Origin: an uncultured Flavobacteriales bacterium | GTDB taxonomy: Bacteria; Bacteroidota; Bacteroidia; Flavobacteriales_G; Salibacteraceae | Length of the DNA stretch: 64,000 nucleotides | Direction: 5' to 3' | Assembly (NCBI GenBank): GCA_937121175.1 | Contig: CAKZKD010000023.1 | Span: 1 to 64,000, forward strand | Shown here: in pieces, positions 61,943-64,000 of the stretch | Layout of the letters: the number at the start of each line of letters is the position of its first letter | How positions within the stretch are numbered: the first letter of the stretch is position 1 | Notes under the pieces: generated by a model | Database searches by the model: none | Seen by the model: the letters and a program-made list of their open reading frames with translations, nothing else | What the model was told of the DNA's origin: nothing | Program-made: the position numbers and the translations under genes

Positions 61943-63586
61943 ATGAAAATCTCAAAATTTTGGCAATTAATCATTCCAATACTCTCTGTGGTATTTGTAA
62001 TTGCGGTGCTAATTATTGGAAACGATGTTAGAGTAAAACTCAGAAAAGTTGAAGCCTCCGCAAATGTTATTGGACGTTTTACACAAATGAGAAGTGACTT
62101 AAATGTGTTTTCAAACGACATTACTACTTACCGAAAAATTCCGATTGATTATTACCAAGACTTTTTGAATTCTGAGTCGATAAGCTTAATCTTAGATTTT
62201 AAAGTAGTGTCGTCTTTAAAAGGATTTTTTGGTGAGTTTAGGGCACACACACAACCCGTTAAAGTATATCGTACTACTCAATTATTAGATAAAGAAATAT
62301 CGGAAATCCGAATTGAACTATCTTCACTTTCACAGGACCTTAAAATAAGGTGGATTCAAGTATTTATTTTAGGCCTTTTAGGTTGCATTTTCGCAATTAG
62401 TAGCTCATTACTGTATATCTTATTTGAAAATAAAACAAGAAAATTACAGCTAGCCGAGGAAGAGAAATCCAAGGCGTTGGTTAAGGCCGAAAAAGGACAA
62501 TTAGTCAAAAAAGAGTTTTTAAATATCATTTCACATGAAATAAAAACCTACTTAAATGCTATTACGGGGCTTACCAATATTATCATGTATCAAAACAAAG
62601 ATGACCATCTAAAAGAGAACTTAGAAATGCTTCGGCTATCCAATCTCGGATTAATTTCTTTTGTTGACAATTCTATTGATTTAGGGAATCTAGAGTCAGG
62701 AGAAATAACCTTATCAAAACAAACTATAAACCTAGAAAATTATCTGAATGGAGTCAATCAATCCTTCATTACATCCGCAGAGGAAAATAACGTTGAATTG
62801 TCTCTTCAAATTAACGGAACATTGCCACATGAAGTTCTTGGAGACCCGTACCGACTCAATCAAATTTTATTTAATCTCATTAAAAATGCAATCAAATTTG
62901 GCAGTAATGGCAAGGTTACCATATCAATTAAAGTTCTGAACTCAACCCAAAATGAAGTTCAACTTCGTTTCTCTATAATTGATACTGGAAACGGTATAAA
63001 ACCGGAAGAGACCAAAAGAATATTTAAAGATTTTACTCAAGCCAACTCGAGCATAAGTAAAAAATATGGCGGTAGCGGTATTGGTCTTTCCATCATAAAG
63101 GAACTCCTAACCTTAATGGGCAGTAAAATTCAGCTAAAAAGCGAGCCAAACAAGGGCAGCATATTTTATTTCGAACTCAAGATGGAAGTTACCACTTGGA
63201 AAGCAGAAGATCGCTCCTCTTCCGTGCAACCCGATATTTTAATAGTAGATGACAATAAAATAAATCGATTGATTCTAAACCGATATCTCGAGGAACTAAA
63301 CCTTGTGGTAGATGAGGCAACTTCTGGACAAGAAGCAATTGAGATGTGCGAAAGAAACAATTACTCCATTGTATTTATGGACTTGCAAATGCCTATAATG
63401 GATGGAATAGAAACTAGCGAAAGAATAAAAGCAAATGACCCTACCAACAAAATTTCAATCTTTGCGGTTTCTGCAAACTCTAAAGAGGTGATGGAAGAAA
63501 AATGTGCCAATGTAAACTTTGCAGGATTCATTCCAAAGCCAATTGACAGAGAACTACTTATTAAAATCGTAAACGATTTCTGCTAA
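61943..63586 (+). CDS. Hybrid sensor histidine kinase/response regulator
   Basis: A 547-residue protein: first helix (about 8-28), a periplasmic sensor region of about 100 residues with no known fold, and a second helix (about 137-160). HisKA comes next with the phosphorylatable His in NIISHEIKTYLNAITG, then HATPase (FNLIKNAIKFGSNGK, IDTGNGIKPEE, GGSGIGLSIIKEL), and a receiver domain from ILIVDDNKINR with Asp in VFMDLQMPIMDG and Lys in PKPIDREL. The H box has Tyr where a Pro is nearly universal (HEIRTPLN). No separate response regulator is adjacent. Its end overlaps the convergent symporter gene by 4 bases. Confidence 0.9.
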   Translation: MKISKFWQLIIPILSVVFVIAVLIIGNDVRVKLRKVEASANVIGRFTQMRSDLNVFSNDITTYRKIPIDYYQDFLNSESISLILDFKVVSSLKGFFGEFRAHTQPVKVYRTTQLLDKEISEIRIELSSLSQDLKIRWIQVFILGLLGCIFAISSSLLYILFENKTRKLQLAEEEKSKALVKAEKGQLVKKEFLNIISHEIKTYLNAITGLTNIIMYQNKDDHLKENLEMLRLSNLGLISFVDNSIDLGNLESGEITLSKQTINLENYLNGVNQSFITSAEENNVELSLQINGTLPHEVLGDPYRLNQILFNLIKNAIKFGSNGKVTISIKVLNSTQNEVQLRFSIIDTGNGIKPEETKRIFKDFTQANSSISKKYGGSGIGLSIIKELLTLMGSKIQLKSEPNKGSIFYFELKMEVTTWKAEDRSSSVQPDILIVDDNKINRLILNRYLEELNLVVDEATSGQEAIEMCERNNYSIVFMDLQMPIMDGIETSERIKANDPTNKISIFAVSANSKEVMEEKCANVNFAGFIPKPIDRELLIKIVNDFC

Positions 63587-64000
63587 ACTATTTTACGAAC
63601 ATATTTCGAGAAGAAATATCCCCCAATACTTCCAACAGCAAGCCAAATTACTAACGATTTCCATTCCGCGAAAATCAAATAACCCATTGAAAATAGCAGC
63701 GAATAAGTTGTGATTAATGCGAAGAACCATGTTAACATCATTGCTCTGAAATACCCTTTTTCTTCAATCTTTTCAGCGTATTTACTCCACCATCCACCTG
63801 GCCTTACCCGCTGGTAAAAATCATGTAATAACTGATTGGGTTCAGGCTTTGTAATAAAAGTAACCATCAGCCAAACAGTAGTCGTAAATGCTATTGTAGC
63901 CAAAAAATTATACGGATATTCGAGTTCCAATACATAGTTGAATACGTAATAGCCTATCAATGGAGCAAGACTAGCAGAAATTTCTGACCATGCATTTATA
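63583..64000 (-). CDS. Sodium:solute symporter, C-terminal part only
   Basis: The minus-strand frame is open to the right edge: upstream of the internal TTG at 63960 the codons continue without stop as NAWSEISASLAPLIG. Only about 139 residues of the C-terminus are seen: NAWSEISA, membrane helix NYVLELEYPYNFLATIAFTTTVWLMV, VTFITKPEP, LHDFYQRVRPGGWWSKYAEK, and two further helices. The order matches the end of the SSS family in Bacteroidota. The N-terminal part lies outside the window. The solute is unknown. Confidence 0.78.
   Translation of the reverse strand, partial: INAWSEISASLAPLIGYYVFNYVLELEYPYNFLATIAFTTTVWLMVTFITKPEPNQLLHDFYQRVRPGGWWSKYAEKIEEKGYFRAMMLTWFFALITTYSLLFSMGYLIFAEWKSLVIWLAVGSIGGYFFSKYVRKIV

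Overview
The window reads as a chromosomal segment of a Bacteroidota bacterium, most likely of the Flavobacteriales. The evidence is a type IX secretion sorting domain at the end of a large secreted protein, DUF4834 and DUF4924 proteins, a BshB1 (bacillithiol) deacetylase, a MiaE tRNA hydroxylase, Bacteroidota-style lipoproteins, and many TAnnTTTG -7 promoter boxes just upstream of start codons. The DNA is AT-rich and densely coded on both strands. I see no phage, insertion sequence, plasmid module, toxin-antitoxin pair or CRISPR array.

Layout. 1-3312: 5' part of a large secreted repeat protein that runs off the left edge (minus strand). 3452-7792: three sugar-nucleotide epimerases interleaved with rlmH and nadC. 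7793-8494: the only long non-coding stretch. 8495-14079: a kinase-like/methyltransferase fusion, a Wzx-type flippase and a YfhO-family membrane protein. 14088-20014 (minus): carB, DUF4834, GT2, methyltransferase and GT4 in one tight run. 20205-25744: an alpha/beta hydrolase against a minus run of hemE, two OmpA-type proteins and a UMF1 transporter, headed by a 42-residue lipoprotein. 25837-33895: housekeeping genes accA, ispE, tgt-lptF/G, a GT2, an ECF sigma factor, rsmG and rpmH. 33986-44184: lhgO, a metzincin-type lipoprotein, gcvT-comB, a membrane NDP-sugar 4,6-dehydratase, miaE, a glycerophosphodiesterase, a Skp/OmpH-like protein and DUF4924. 44311-44384: tRNA-His. 44486-48749: GT4, flippase and an AsnB amidotransferase. 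48867-51983: a type IX-secreted protein. 52077-60113: bshB1 opposite the cytochrome c maturation genes ccmB-C-D-E-F, followed by DUF2520, a KdsC-like phosphatase, a UbiA prenyltransferase and maf. 60159-64000: a DUF4139 protein, a hybrid histidine kinase and the C-terminal end of a sodium:solute symporter that runs off the right edge.

How the genes fit together. The main theme is the cell envelope. Sugar-nucleotide epimerases and a 4,6-dehydratase supply precursors, several GT2/GT4 enzymes and methyltransferases build glycans, and two flippases export them. An LptF/G permease, OmpA proteins, Skp and lipoproteins maintain the outer membrane. These genes are scattered among housekeeping genes rather than forming a single island. 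The second clear module is cytochrome c maturation, with a CcmE that carries Cys in place of the usual haem-binding His.

No obviously new defence or mobile system is present. The items most worth a second look are the kinase-like/methyltransferase fusion, the CxxxY-type CcmE, a tRNA-guanine transglycosylase without its zinc cysteines, a tRNA-His with two U-U mispairs in the acceptor stem, in-frame abutting OmpA paralogues, and -7 boxes so close to start codons that the messages should be leaderless.
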